Source: JANPBY01 sp963851405 (lineage in GTDB: Bacteria > Actinomycetota > Actinomycetes > DATJPE01). Taken from it: 64,000 nucleotides of DNA. Of the stretch, positions 15,849 to 25,157 are shown piece after piece. Each line of letters starts with the position of its first letter. The first letter of the stretch is position 1. The translations under genes were made by a program, and so were the position numbers. A model generated the notes under the pieces. That model saw only the letters and a program-made list of their open reading frames with translations, made no database searches and was not told the DNA's origin. Location: positions 124,001 to 188,000 of the forward strand of contig CAWKPB010000009.1 in the NCBI GenBank assembly GCA_963851405.1, read 5' to 3'.

Positions 15849-18184
15849 CTAGGACCGCCGCGGCACCAGTCGAAGCGTGGCCCCCGAACCGACCACAGCC
15901 ACTGCTCCTGAAAGGTCGGTCCGAAGCAGCGGAATCCCCAGGGCGGCATAAGTCGCAAGGGTCTCCTGAGCCGGGTGACCGTAGGTGTTCCCCGCTCCGA
16001 CCGAGACCACAGCGGCTCGGGCCCGCACGATCTCGGCCAGTCTCGGATGCTGCGAACGCGAACCATGGTGAGGCACCTTCAGCACGTCGACCCTGGGGGC
16101 CACCCGACTCAACAGGGCGAGTAGGGCGCCTTGTGCCGCTACTTCGACGTCTCCGGTCATCAGCAGGCGAACGTCGTCGAGCTCGACCACCAGGACCAGG
16201 CTGGCGTTGTTCGGGATCGAACCGTCCCGGATCACCCGCAGTGGCCAGACGATCTCCCAGGTGAGCGATCCCACCGTCCGACGCTCGCCGACGACGCCGC
16301 GTCGAACCGGCACCCCCGCTCCAGCGGCCCAGCCGTACACCTGCCGCGCCCGATCCGGCGGGTCGTCGATGGGGGCCACAACGACTTCACCCACCGACCG
16401 GCCGGCGAGTGCTCCCGGCAGGCCATCGACGTGGTCTGCGTGAAAGTGGCTGAGCACAATCGCGTCGAGCACTCGCACCCCGAGGTCGTCGAGGCAGTCA
16501 TCCACGAGCTGTGGATCTGGCCCGGCATCTACCAGGACGCCATGATGTGCGCCGGTCAAGAGGACCGCAGCATCGCCTTGCCCGACATCACAGAAGACCG
16601 CGCGCGTGCCGACCGGCGGCCATGGCGTACGCGGGCCAAGAGGCGACGCCAGAAGCGCCGCCACGAGCAGAACCGCGCCCAGCACCTTTCGGCGTCGGAA
16701 GAGGATCGGACCCGCGATCCAGGCCACGATCACCAACCCCGCCAGGAGCAGGGCCCCCTCCACCCCGTCCGGCCAGGGCACCGCGGCCGAGGGAAGGCCT
16801 GCGGACACTCGAGCCACCCAGACAATCCAGGCCGTCGGTAGCCAGGCGATGGCCGCGGGGATCTGTCCGAGCGTGGCGGAGAACGGGGCGATGAGCGCGG
16901 CGAGTACACCGAGAACCGTGGCGGGCGCCACGGCCGGCGCGACGAGCAGGTTGGCCGGGACGGCCACCAGGCTGACGTTGCCTGCCAGCATGGCGATGAC
17001 CGGGGCGCAGACGACTTGAGCGGCTGCGGGGATGGCCACCGCGTCGGCCACGACTTGTGGAAGGAATCGCCCGAGAGCCAGACGCCACCCGGGCGCCACC
17101 ACGAGTAGCCCCGCGGTGGCAAGAACCGACAACGCAAAGCCGTACGACCGGCCGAGGCCTGGATCGACCAGAAGCAAGATGATCACTGCGGCGTTGAGAG
17201 CGGGGAGCCCCGCCCCCCGTCCGCCGCGGCTCATCGCCACCACAGCGATCACCCCACAGACGGTCGCCCGCAGGACCGAGGGGTCGGGCCTGGCCAGAAT
17301 CAAGAAGCCAAGGATCGCCACGAGGCCGAGGGCCGGAAGCGCTCGCGCGCGCAGCCCAGCCCAGCGAGCGGCCAGCAGGGCCGCCGCCAAGACGATCGCG
17401 ACGTTGGCGCCGGAGACGGCGACGAGGTGAGTCAGTCCCGCCGTCCGGAACTGGTCGTTCAGCCCCGGGGGCATGGCCGAGGTGTCCCCCACCACCAGGC
17501 CTGGGAGTAGACCCCGTTCATTGGGTGGGAGGCGAGCAACACTGTCGCGCAGACCCTCCCGGAGACGACCGGCCACACCCTGGACGGCGCTCGGCGCTGT
17601 CACTGCGCGAGGGGGGCCCCGAGCCACCACCAGGGCCGCCGACCCGCTGCCGGCCCTCGGTGGCGCAAGTCGAACCGACGCCTCAAGCCGTTGACTCGGC
17701 AGCAACGGCCCCCAAGACCCGGCTGGGGCGATCACCGTCGCAGGCAGGCGGGTTCGCCAGCTCCCCCTCGCGCCTGAATGTGTTCGACCCGCGCCGGGAC
17801 CAGCACCTGCTGCACCGGGTCGCCCGAGGCTGCTCGTCCCGGCGTGATTGGTCTGGGGTCGCCCGTAATCACCACGCTCACCTGCGCGACCGCACGCTGC
17901 TCGGCCAGGTCCGCCAGTACGCTCCCCCCGGTCGCCATGAAGCGGAGGACGCCACCCGCCATCACGGCACCCGCGCATGCAAGCACAGCAGCCACCGCGA
18001 GGGACCGACTCCCGCCCCGAACGAGCCACACTGCGGCGGCGATGCTGACCACTGAGGCGGTGATCGCGGTCGGGGGTGACCACTCGGACAGCGGTCCGGC
18101 GCCCAGCGCGGCCGCCCACGCGGCCACGGCCCCGGGCACCAACCTGAGATCTGGGCGCTCGCGTTCGTGAGGGCGGCGGCTCAC
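15849..18184 (-). CDS. comEC: ComEC/Rec2 DNA-uptake channel, reading frame broken by one missing base
   Basis: An inner-membrane channel for single-stranded DNA uptake. The N-terminal part (GTG 18184 to about 17770) encodes basic residues, membrane spans and a DUF4131-like region; the rest, in another frame, encodes the competence domain (GLTHLVAVSGANVAIVL) and a metallo-beta-lactamase-like domain (LSHFHADHVDG, VLKVPHHGSRSQHP). The frames join at a run of five G on the minus strand (17763-17767): adding one G gives a continuous protein of about 777 residues with no lost residues. The start overlaps the comEA stop by 4 nt. A genuine frameshift would inactivate it; a sequencing error in a homopolymer is more likely. 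Confidence 0.88.
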
Positions 18185-19020
18185 ACCGCGACGCGAGTGG
18201 AGAGGTCTGCGAAGCGGGCCTCGCCGATCCCGGAGACCTCCTTCAGCTCATCGATTGTGGAGAACCGCCCGTTGGTCGATCTCCAGGCCACGATCCGCTC
18301 GGCGAGAACCGGCCCGATACCCGGCAACGTGTCGAGTTGTTCGAGGGTTGCCGTGTTGAGATCAAGCAGCCCGGTGGGCGCACTCCCCGCAGGAGCGCCG
18401 GCGCCGCCTGCCGGAGGCTGAGCACCCTCGGACGTGACCAGAATCTGTTCGCCATCGGCCAGGACCCGGGCCAGGTTGATTCCCGCGAGATCGGCCTTGC
18501 CCCGCACCCCGCCCGCAGCTGCAAGGGCGTCGACGACGCGCGAGCCCAACGGGAGGGTCACAATGCCGGGCCGTCGCACGCGGCCGGCCACGTCGACCAC
18601 GACCTCTTGGTCGGTCGACGGGCTCGGCTCGGCTACCAGCCCAGGCGACGGCGAGCTGGGCTCAACGGCCATCGGCGCCGCTTGCGCGGGCACTCCGTCG
18701 GGCAAGGACCGTGCGCGCCAGGCGTACGAGCCAGCGAGAACCACTGCGGCCAAGGCCACCAGAAGCACGGCCAGTACCGCCGGCCGGCTCAACTCCAGCC
18801 GACCGTCGGTCAGCGTGCTCGGCAGCCGGTCGCGCAGATCTGGGAGCCGATCGCTGACCGGCGCTGGCTGAGCGACGGGGGCCGCCGGCCGCCCGCCGGA
18901 GAAGGGGTCTCGGCGCAGAGGATCCTCCAGGGACTGGGCCAGCGCGTGAAAACGCATGGCGACCAACTCGGTGTCAGCGACGGTCGCGGACCGGGCCGGC
19001 CGAAACGCCCAACGCATCAC
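18181..19020 (-). CDS. comEA: ComEA-family helix-hairpin-helix DNA-binding protein
   Basis: 279 residues. A cytoplasmic Pro-rich N-terminus, one membrane span (about 82-100, LAVLLVALAAVVLAGSYAW), an SLBB domain (about 140-200, VVVDVAGRVRRPGIVTLPLGSRV), and a C-terminal double HhH (LLDLNTATLEQLDTLPGIGPVLAERIVAWR and FSTIDELKEVSGIGEARF). It binds incoming double-stranded DNA for transfer to ComEC, immediately downstream with a 4-nt overlap. The start could be GTG 19020 or ATG 19017. Confidence 0.93.
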   Translation of the reverse strand: MMRWAFRPARSATVADTELVAMRFHALAQSLEDPLRRDPFSGGRPAAPVAQPAPVSDRLPDLRDRLPSTLTDGRLELSRPAVLAVLLVALAAVVLAGSYAWRARSLPDGVPAQAAPMAVEPSSPSPGLVAEPSPSTDQEVVVDVAGRVRRPGIVTLPLGSRVVDALAAAGGVRGKADLAGINLARVLADGEQILVTSEGAQPPAGGAGAPAGSAPTGLLDLNTATLEQLDTLPGIGPVLAERIVAWRSTNGRFSTIDELKEVSGIGEARFADLSTRVAV

Positions 19021-19098
19021 TCGAGCCTGATCGAATGGTCAGCCACATTTCTGACGGGAGCACGATCTGTGGACCGGCAGTCCGTTGGGGATGGATCG

Positions 19099-19713
19099 TC
19101 AGTTGGATGCGGAGGACGAGCGGGGGCCGTGCCGCCATCGGTCCACCAGGTTGTTCTTGTGCCTCCACACCACGATCGCGGTCAAGGCTGCCGCCCAGAG
19201 CACGGTGGCGCGCTGTTCACCCTGGTCCGCGGCTTCGTAGACCAAGGAGCCCAGCAGCAGGCTCATCGCCGCGACGACCGAGCTCAGGGCCACCCAGCGA
19301 GTGATGACGAAGGCCACCGCGAAGAACCCGATACACACAAGCCCCGCCACGGGATGAACGCCGAGGATCGCACCGAGAGAGGTGGCTACTCCCTTGCCGC
19401 CATGACCGTGCAGCCACGGCGACGTGCAGTGACCGAGAACAGCGGCCACGCCAGCCACCAGGGGCGGGATGTCACCGAAGGGCAGGAACATCAGGGTGGG
19501 GACCAACCCCTTGACAATGTCCAGCGTGGCGACCAGCACGCCGGTTCGACGCCCCATCACGCGTCCGATGTTGGTGGCCCCCGGGTTACCCGAGCCGCTG
19601 TGCGCGATGTCGATGCCCCGTGCGCGAGCAATCAGGGTGGCCGGAGAGATTGCTCCAACCAGATAGCCGACGATGCCGGCCAACAGCAAGATCGCCGCGG
19701 CCGAGAGGCTCAT
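19099..19713 (-). CDS. plsY: Glycerol-3-phosphate acyltransferase PlsY
   Basis: An integral membrane enzyme that transfers acyl from acyl-phosphate to glycerol-3-phosphate, the first step of phosphatidate synthesis. 204 residues with the three PlsY loops: SGNPGATNIGRVMG, the HGHGGKGVATSLG phosphate loop, and the C-terminal RHKNN. Several membrane spans are visible. The start is ATG 19713 with GAGGT 5-9 nt upstream. It is unusual only in a 12-residue Ser-rich C-terminal tail. Confidence 0.94.
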   Translation of the reverse strand: MSLSAAAILLLAGIVGYLVGAISPATLIARARGIDIAHSGSGNPGATNIGRVMGRRTGVLVATLDIVKGLVPTLMFLPFGDIPPLVAGVAAVLGHCTSPWLHGHGGKGVATSLGAILGVHPVAGLVCIGFFAVAFVITRWVALSSVVAAMSLLLGSLVYEAADQGEQRATVLWAAALTAIVVWRHKNNLVDRWRHGPRSSSASN

Positions 19714-19741
19714 GGGTGAACCTCAAGCTCGGACACCGGAC

Positions 19742-20584
19742 TCAGACCGGACTGACGGCGACGGCCACCAGGCCAGGACCGACGTGAGTTCCGACGACGG
19801 CACCGACCTCCTCGATCACCAGTCGCTGGATGCCGGAGAGCCGTTCCTCGAGGTGCGCAGCGATCTCCGCCGCGCGTGCGCTGGCATCCAGGTGTTGTAC
19901 GGCGATGTCGACCCGCTTCTCGCCCGCGCAGGCGACGGCGAGCTCTTCCAAACGGGCCAAGGCTCGCGAAGCTGTCCGAACCTTCTCCAGCGGAGCGATC
20001 TGTCCAGCCTCAAGGTGCAAGAGCGGCTTGACTGCCAACGCGGTCCCCAATCGAGCGGCAGCTGGTCCGATCCGCCCCCCGCGTTTCAAGTACTCAAGGG
20101 TGTCGACATAGAAGAAGGTCTCCGTGTTTTCGCAGCGCCGCGCCGCAGCGGCCGCCACGGCCACACCGTCCGCGCCGAGAGCCGCGGCATCAGCGGCGGC
20201 AAGCACCCCGAAACCAAGAGCCATGGCGATGGCTCCCGAGTCGACGACATGCACCGGGACGTCGCACGCTGTGGCGGCGAGCCGCGCCGAGTCGACAGTC
20301 CCCGACATGGCTGCCGAGAGGTGCACCGAAACGATCGAGGCCGCTCCCTCCCGAGCCAGATCTGCGTACATCTGCGTGAAGGCCTGCGGCGTCGGACGCG
20401 ATGTCGTCACCGTGGCCCCGCTGCGCAGTCCATGGACGATCGACTCCGAGTCGACCTCACGCTCGTCGTAGGACCTGCCCCCAATGACCACGTGCACCGG
20501 AACGACCCTGATGTCGTGCTTTTTCAGCAGGGACCGAGGCAGATAGGCCGTTGAGTCAGTGACGAGCGCAACCGTTGCCGACAT
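19742..20584 (-). CDS. DegV family fatty-acid-binding protein
   Basis: 280 residues. DegV/FakB-fold: VALVTDSTAYLP at the N-terminus, the DITTSRPTP-like segment VTTSRPTPQAF, SIVSVHLSAAMSGT around the fatty-acid-binding Ser, and VDSGAIAMALGFG; the C-terminal part has LEYLKRGGRIG. In FakA-dependent bacteria such proteins present fatty acids for phosphorylation; no fakA is in the window. The ATG at 20584 is preceded by TAGCCT 6 nt upstream and no Shine-Dalgarno, so a leaderless transcript is likely. It lies between leuS and plsY, as in mycobacterial relatives. Confidence 0.92.
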   Translation of the reverse strand: MSATVALVTDSTAYLPRSLLKKHDIRVVPVHVVIGGRSYDEREVDSESIVHGLRSGATVTTSRPTPQAFTQMYADLAREGAASIVSVHLSAAMSGTVDSARLAATACDVPVHVVDSGAIAMALGFGVLAAADAAALGADGVAVAAAAARRCENTETFFYVDTLEYLKRGGRIGPAAARLGTALAVKPLLHLEAGQIAPLEKVRTASRALARLEELAVACAGEKRVDIAVQHLDASARAAEIAAHLEERLSGIQRLVIEEVGAVVGTHVGPGLVAVAVSPV

Positions 20585-20603
20585 GGCCGAAGGCTAACGT
20601 CGC

Positions 20604-23105
20604 TCAGGCTGGGACGACATTGACCAGCCTGGGAGCGCGAACGATGACGGTCCGAACCGTTCGTCCTTCCAGGGCGCGCACCACTCCAGGAGCCTCGAGG
20701 GCTAGCCGCTCAAGCGTGGCTTCGTCGATGTCCGGGGGAACGTCCAACCGCTCACGGACCTTGCCGGCTACCTGCACAACACAGACCACCGAGTCCTCGA
20801 CCAGCAGCGCCTCATCGACCACGGGCCAGCCCGCCAACGCGACGGTCGGCTCGTGACCCAAGATGGACCAACATTCCTCCGCCGTGTACGGCGCAAACAG
20901 CGAAAGCATTACCGCAACCGCTTCCACAGCTTCACGGACCGCCGGATCTTCCGGCCCACAGCCGCTGTCGATGGCCTTGCGGGTGGCGTTGACCAGTTCC
21001 ATCACGCGAGCAACCGCGACGTTGAAACGCGAGGATTCCACCGCCACGGCGATGTCATGCGCCGTGCGGTGCGTCACCTTCCGCAAGGCCAGGTCGCCTG
21101 TAGTGGGGTCCCCACCCAGTGGAGCGCGTACGTCTGCCGCCAACCGACGGGCGCGGGCCAGGAACCGACCCGACCCCTGAGCGGACACGTCGGCCCAGTC
21201 AATGTCGTCCTCTGGCGGCCCGGCGAAGACCATGGTCAGTCGGACGGCATCAACTCCGTGCGCATCCAGTTCCCCAGTGAGCGCGACCATGTTGCCACGG
21301 GATTTGCTCATGGCCGACCCGTTCATGCCAACCATGCCCTGGTTGAGGAGGTTGGTGAATGGCTCCTCGAAGTCGAGCATCCCCATGTCATGCAGCACTT
21401 TGGTGAAGAAGCGCGCATAGAGCAGGTGCAGGATCGCGTGGGTTACGCCGCCGATGTACTGGTCGACCGGCAGCCACTTCCTTAGTTCCTCGGCATCGAA
21501 CGGGACGTCCTCACGCTCCGGGGAGACGAAGCGTAGGAAGTACCACGACGAGTCGACGAACGTGTCCATCGTGTCGCTGTCACGCGTCGCCGGCCCCCCG
21601 CAGGTCGGGCAAGTGGTCGTCACCCACTCGGACAGCGCACCCAGCGGTGAGGAGCCCTTGGGAGCCAGATCGATCCCCGAAGCATCGGGCAGCCGGACCG
21701 GCAGTTGGTCATCGGGGACGGCCACTTCTCCGTGTTCGGGGCAGTGGACGATCGGGATAGGTGCCCCCCAGAAACGCTGACGCGAGATCAGCCAGTCGCG
21801 CAGCCGGTAATTGACGGCCTCGCGTCCCAGCCCGTCGGCAGCCAGGCTCTCGGTGATACGGCCGATGGCTTCGGCTTTGCGCAGGCCGTCGAGGGGGCCG
21901 CTGTTGACCATCTCGCCATCGCCAGAAGTCGCCGAACCGCTGGACGCCGGATCCTCTTGTGTGGTGGCGACGACGACCCGAACAGGCAGGTCGAAGGCCC
22001 GGGCGAAGTCGAGGTCTCGCTGGTCGTGGGCTGGCACGGCCATGATGGCGCCGGTTCCATAGTCGGCCAGCACGTAGTCAGCGGCCCACACCTGCAGCCG
22101 TTCTCCGTTGACCGGATTGATCGCATAGCGATGGAGAAAGACCCCAGTCTTCTCCCGCTCGAGGGACAACCGCTCGATCTCCGTCTTGGCCTTGACCTGC
22201 TCGAGATAGGCAGCGAACTCGGCTTCGGCCGGCGAGCCTGCAGCCAGCTCGGCCGCCAGGTCGGAATCGGCCGCGACCACGAAGAAGGTAGCGCCGTACA
22301 ACGTGTCTGGCCGGGTGGTGTAGACCGTGATGGGCTCCTCGCGGCCCTCGATGACGAAGTCGACTTCAGCGCCGGTCGAGCGACCGATCCAGTTGCGCTG
22401 CATGGTGAGCACCTTGTCCGGCCAATGACCTTCCAGCTGGGTCATGTCGTTCAAGAGCCGGTCGGCGTAGTCGGTGATCTTCAAGTACCACTGAGTCAGC
22501 TTCTTCTTGGTGACCGGGGTGTCGCAGCGCTCGCACAGCCCCCCGATGACCTGCTCGTTCGCGAGCACGGTCTGGTCCTTGGGGCACCAGTTGACGTGGC
22601 TGGCCTTGCGGTACGCCAGCCCGCGCTCGAAGAAGCGCAGGAAGAGCCACTGGCTCCACTTGTAGTACTCCGGGTCACACGTGTTGAGCGTTCGGTCCCA
22701 GTCGAATGAACACGCGTAGCGGCGCATGGACTCCTTCTGCACCGCAATGTTTTGGTAGGTCCAGACCCGTGGATCTGCGCCGCGTTGGATCGCCGCGTTC
22801 TCTGCATTCAAGCCGAAGGCGTCCCAACCCATGGGGTGCATCACGTTGTACCCGCGCTGCACCCAGTACCGAGCGGGCACGTCGCCGATGGCGTAGGCCT
22901 CCGCGTGGCCCATGTGCAGGTCACCCGAGGGGTAAGGAAACATGTCGAGGACGTACTTCTTGGGGCGCGGGTCGTCGGGACGACCACTTCGGAAGGGCGC
23001 CAATTCGTCCCACACCGCCAGCCACTTCTCCTGAACAGCATTCAGGTCGAAGCCGCCCAGCTCATCGGCGGGTGCTGCGGAACGGTGGGGCGTGGTCTCG
23101 GTCAT
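20604..23105 (-). CDS. leuS: Leucine-tRNA ligase
   Basis: A class I aminoacyl-tRNA synthetase that charges tRNA-Leu. 833 residues. The HIGH-type motif is in YPSGDLHMGHAEAY (about 58-71), the CP1 editing domain contains TTRPDTLYGATF, a zinc-like CERC-CPKD segment lies after residue 170, and the KMSKS motif is MSKSRGNMV. The C-terminal anticodon-binding and LeuRS-specific domains are complete. A GAGG Shine-Dalgarno is 5-8 nt upstream. Expression is probably controlled by the leader at 23144-23239 upstream. Confidence 0.98.
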   Translation of the reverse strand: MTETTPHRSAAPADELGGFDLNAVQEKWLAVWDELAPFRSGRPDDPRPKKYVLDMFPYPSGDLHMGHAEAYAIGDVPARYWVQRGYNVMHPMGWDAFGLNAENAAIQRGADPRVWTYQNIAVQKESMRRYACSFDWDRTLNTCDPEYYKWSQWLFLRFFERGLAYRKASHVNWCPKDQTVLANEQVIGGLCERCDTPVTKKKLTQWYLKITDYADRLLNDMTQLEGHWPDKVLTMQRNWIGRSTGAEVDFVIEGREEPITVYTTRPDTLYGATFFVVAADSDLAAELAAGSPAEAEFAAYLEQVKAKTEIERLSLEREKTGVFLHRYAINPVNGERLQVWAADYVLADYGTGAIMAVPAHDQRDLDFARAFDLPVRVVVATTQEDPASSGSATSGDGEMVNSGPLDGLRKAEAIGRITESLAADGLGREAVNYRLRDWLISRQRFWGAPIPIVHCPEHGEVAVPDDQLPVRLPDASGIDLAPKGSSPLGALSEWVTTTCPTCGGPATRDSDTMDTFVDSSWYFLRFVSPEREDVPFDAEELRKWLPVDQYIGGVTHAILHLLYARFFTKVLHDMGMLDFEEPFTNLLNQGMVGMNGSAMSKSRGNMVALTGELDAHGVDAVRLTMVFAGPPEDDIDWADVSAQGSGRFLARARRLAADVRAPLGGDPTTGDLALRKVTHRTAHDIAVAVESSRFNVAVARVMELVNATRKAIDSGCGPEDPAVREAVEAVAVMLSLFAPYTAEECWSILGHEPTVALAGWPVVDEALLVEDSVVCVVQVAGKVRERLDVPPDIDEATLERLALEAPGVVRALEGRTVRTVIVRAPRLVNVVPA

Positions 23106-23143
23106 GGGGTCCTCAGCTCAGTCGGGCGGATCCTGGTCCGGGC

Positions 23144-23177
23144 AAGAAAAAGACCCCCTGCCGAAGGCAGAAGGGTC
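23144..23177 (-). terminator. Intrinsic terminator in the leuS leader (attenuator)
   Basis: On the minus strand GACCC-TT-CTGCC, a 3-nt loop, GGCAG-G-GGGTC and then TTTTTCTT: two stacked 5-bp stems with a U-rich tail, the only U-tailed terminator I found in the window. It lies between the leader peptide and the leuS start, so it would end transcription before leuS unless overcome. A further pairing (GCCGCGC in the leader codons with GCGCGGC just before the terminator) could be the pause hairpin. A GTCG/CGAC pairing that invades the 5' arm of the terminator is a weak antiterminator candidate. Confidence 0.8.
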
Positions 23178-23203
23178 GCCGCGCCGACGTCTATCCGGTT
23201 TCG

Positions 23204-23239
23204 TCAGCGCGGCTCGATAAGGAGCAGGTTCTGCCGCAT
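23204..23239 (-). CDS. leuS leader peptide with three consecutive leucine codons
   Basis: An 11-residue open frame, MRQNLLLIEPR, with the Leu codons CTG-CTC-CTT in a row, ending 27 nt upstream of a U-tailed terminator that precedes leuS. The ATG is 6 nt from a TACCCT box, so its transcript would be leaderless. Known principle: stalling of the leader ribosome at Leu codons when Leu-tRNA is scarce changes the RNA fold and allows readthrough into the synthetase gene. Its fit here is inference from the layout, but composition, position and promoter all agree. Confidence 0.82.
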   Translation of the reverse strand: MRQNLLLIEPR

Positions 23240-23245
23240 GGGACC

Positions 23246-23274
23246 AGGGTACCCAATGCGGCCGAGCGAGTCAG
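23246..23274 (-). promoter_or_regulatory. Promoter of the leuS leader
   Basis: CTGACT (23269-23274), a 17-nt spacer, and TACCCT (23246-23251), with the leader ATG 6 nt further on. The -35 hexamer includes the stop codon of the upstream SGNH gene (23271-23273). Confidence 0.65.
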
Positions 23275-24017
23275 CCCTCGGGACGATCGAACGCGGCCGC
23301 CAGCGCCGACCCCACCTGCCGATGAACCGGCCAGGACCAGTGCATGCCGTCGGGATTGCCAGAGCCATCCGCAAGTGAGGGTCCAACGATGGGGTCGAGA
23401 TCCACAAAGGCGACATCGTGGGCGCGAGCCCAACGCCTGGCCGCGTCCACGGCTGGCCCGTGCTGCCGGTGAGAGGGGTACGTCGGTGCCGCGTGCGGGC
23501 TGGGCCCGAGCAGGGCCACCGGTATCCCCGGGCGCCAGAACCGGGCCCCTTCGACGAGGCGCGTCAGATACCGGTCCGTCGCCGCCTGAGGCAGCTGGCG
23601 CAACCTGCCGTCAGTGAGCCGGATGATCCTTGGGCTAGCCGATGCGTGAAGGGATCGGACCTGGCGCCGCAAGCGCCCCGGCCGGACGTACGGGATGCTC
23701 TCGCGCAGCCACGAAGGTACGGCCGCGGGCAGGTGGTCAAACTGGCCGACGCCGAGGACCAGCGCGTCAGCGCGCGGCACCAACACGCCCCAGACGCGTG
23801 GGTCCTTGGTCATGGCCCACCAGGCGTCCCGTGCCGTCCAGCCGAGCCGGGCTACGACGTCGGCTTGCACGGGACCCCCGGCGTGCTCGCTCATGACCTG
23901 CGTGCACACCTGCGGGTACAGCCGAGGATCGTCGGGGCGTTCTGGGCGGCCGGGGCCGTGGAAGCTCAACGAGTCAGCGAGGAACAGGACGTGCCTGGCG
24001 TCGTGCGAGTCGGCCAC
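23271..24017 (-). CDS. SGNH/GDSL hydrolase-fold protein, OctT-like (diglucosylglycerate octanoyltransferase family)
   Basis: 248 residues with the SGNH fold: FLADSLSFHG at the N-terminus (catalytic Ser block), ADALVLGVGQFD (Gly/Asn region), and DGMHWSWPVHRQ with the catalytic Asp and His. It lies between leuS and a cluster containing a GpgP-like phosphatase and rsfS, as octT does in mycobacteria between degV and gpgP. OctT adds octanoate to diglucosylglycerate in methylglucose lipopolysaccharide synthesis. Assignment rests on fold and neighbourhood; a generic esterase is possible. Start GTG 24017 has GGGAGG just upstream. Confidence 0.72.
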   Translation of the reverse strand: MADSHDARHVLFLADSLSFHGPGRPERPDDPRLYPQVCTQVMSEHAGGPVQADVVARLGWTARDAWWAMTKDPRVWGVLVPRADALVLGVGQFDHLPAAVPSWLRESIPYVRPGRLRRQVRSLHASASPRIIRLTDGRLRQLPQAATDRYLTRLVEGARFWRPGIPVALLGPSPHAAPTYPSHRQHGPAVDAARRWARAHDVAFVDLDPIVGPSLADGSGNPDGMHWSWPVHRQVGSALAAAFDRPEG

Positions 24018-24044
24018 CGCCCTCCCGATCAGCTCGTGGGCGGC

Positions 24045-25088
24045 CTATCGTGACACGCTGCCGCCGGGCGCCCGGCGCAGGGCACGGCGTCGGTACATCT
24101 CTCGGTCCGCGGCCGCGAGCAGGCTGTCCAGATCGCCGTCATCCCACGGAGCGAGCATCGCCGCACCGGCGCTGACCGATGGGTCCCAGATGGCGGACGG
24201 CTGCGGCGGGTCGGCATCTATCCACTCGCGGAGCCTGCGTTCGAGATCGAGAGGAGGCATCCCCGGGCCTTGTCCAACGACGACGAACTCGTCACCGCCC
24301 CAGCGGGCCACCAGATCACCGGCCCGCACGACGTGCCGAAGCGCGTCAGCTACCGCGGCCAACACGCTGTCTCCAGCGGCGTGCCCGCCGCGATCGTTGA
24401 CGGCTTTCAGCCCATCGACGTCAACGAAGACCGCGCTGACGGCGTTGCCTGCTCGGCGGGCAGAGGCAACGATCGGCCGGCCCAGCAGTTCGAGACCGCG
24501 CCGATTGAGCAGGCCGGTCAAGACGTCGTGGACGGCGGCGTCCTCGGCATCAGCCCGCGCCTTGTCCAGCGCATCGACGTTTCCGCGCCGGGCTGAGTTG
24601 ACCAAGAAGGCAAGCACAGACGCAGCAACCATTCCGACCAGCCAATGACCCAGTTGGGGCACGTCGACGACGATGAGTGCGACGACGCCGCCCCAGGCCA
24701 ACCAGCAGACAGCAACGACGCCCAAGAACCAGCGCCGATCGAGTAGGCCGGAACCGAGGCCCACCAATACGACCATCAGGCTGCTGGTTTGCCACGGCTG
24801 CTTGCTCAGGCCCAGGTTCAGCAAGACGTTGACAGCGATGAGCAAAGTGACGAACGCCGTCAGGGGGTGGCCCCAGCCGGAGGGGGTGCTGCCGCGGGTG
24901 ACAAGGACGTACAGCACCGCAAGGATCAAGGCGGTCCCTACGGCGGCGGCAGTCATGGCTACAGCGGTGTCACCACGGAGCAGCAGTGGCTCGAGGACGG
25001 CCAACCCGATGAAGAGCATGGAGAGGAGACCGCTCACCTCAGGTAAGGCGGCGGCCACGGCTTCGTCGTACCGTCGAACCGCCGTCAC
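24045..25088 (-). CDS. Membrane protein with C-terminal GGDEF domain (diguanylate cyclase)
   Basis: 347 residues. The N-terminal half holds about six membrane spans; a short linker helix (NVDALDKARADAEDAAVHDVLTG) leads into a GGDEF domain (about 205-335) with an intact active-site RWGGDEFVVV. It should make cyclic di-GMP. No RxxD inhibitory site is obvious at the usual distance before the GGDEF. Start GTG 25088 is chosen because longer forms would run into the divergent gene's start region; no strong Shine-Dalgarno. No other c-di-GMP gene is in the window. Confidence 0.88.
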   Translation of the reverse strand: MTAVRRYDEAVAAALPEVSGLLSMLFIGLAVLEPLLLRGDTAVAMTAAAVGTALILAVLYVLVTRGSTPSGWGHPLTAFVTLLIAVNVLLNLGLSKQPWQTSSLMVVLVGLGSGLLDRRWFLGVVAVCWLAWGGVVALIVVDVPQLGHWLVGMVAASVLAFLVNSARRGNVDALDKARADAEDAAVHDVLTGLLNRRGLELLGRPIVASARRAGNAVSAVFVDVDGLKAVNDRGGHAAGDSVLAAVADALRHVVRAGDLVARWGGDEFVVVGQGPGMPPLDLERRLREWIDADPPQPSAIWDPSVSAGAAMLAPWDDGDLDSLLAAADREMYRRRALRRAPGGSVSR

Positions 25089-25157
25089 CCCCCCAGCATC
25101 GGCCCAAACACGGTGCGGCTTGATCGCCGACCGCAGCCCGCGTGGTAGAACGCCCGG

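Noticed and set aside
15849..18119. The continuous frame to 18119 as the true comEC N-terminus
   Set aside because: Its first 120 residues are Arg/Gly/Cys-rich shadow sequence, while the neighbouring frame from GTG 18184 encodes membrane spans expected for ComEC and overlaps comEA.
18337..19719. A 460-residue open frame opposite comEA and plsY
   Set aside because: Antisense to two genes with conserved motifs; no domain.
23106..23270. T-box riboswitch before leuS
   Set aside because: No T-box consensus sequence or specifier stem is visible; a Leu-rich leader peptide explains the region better.
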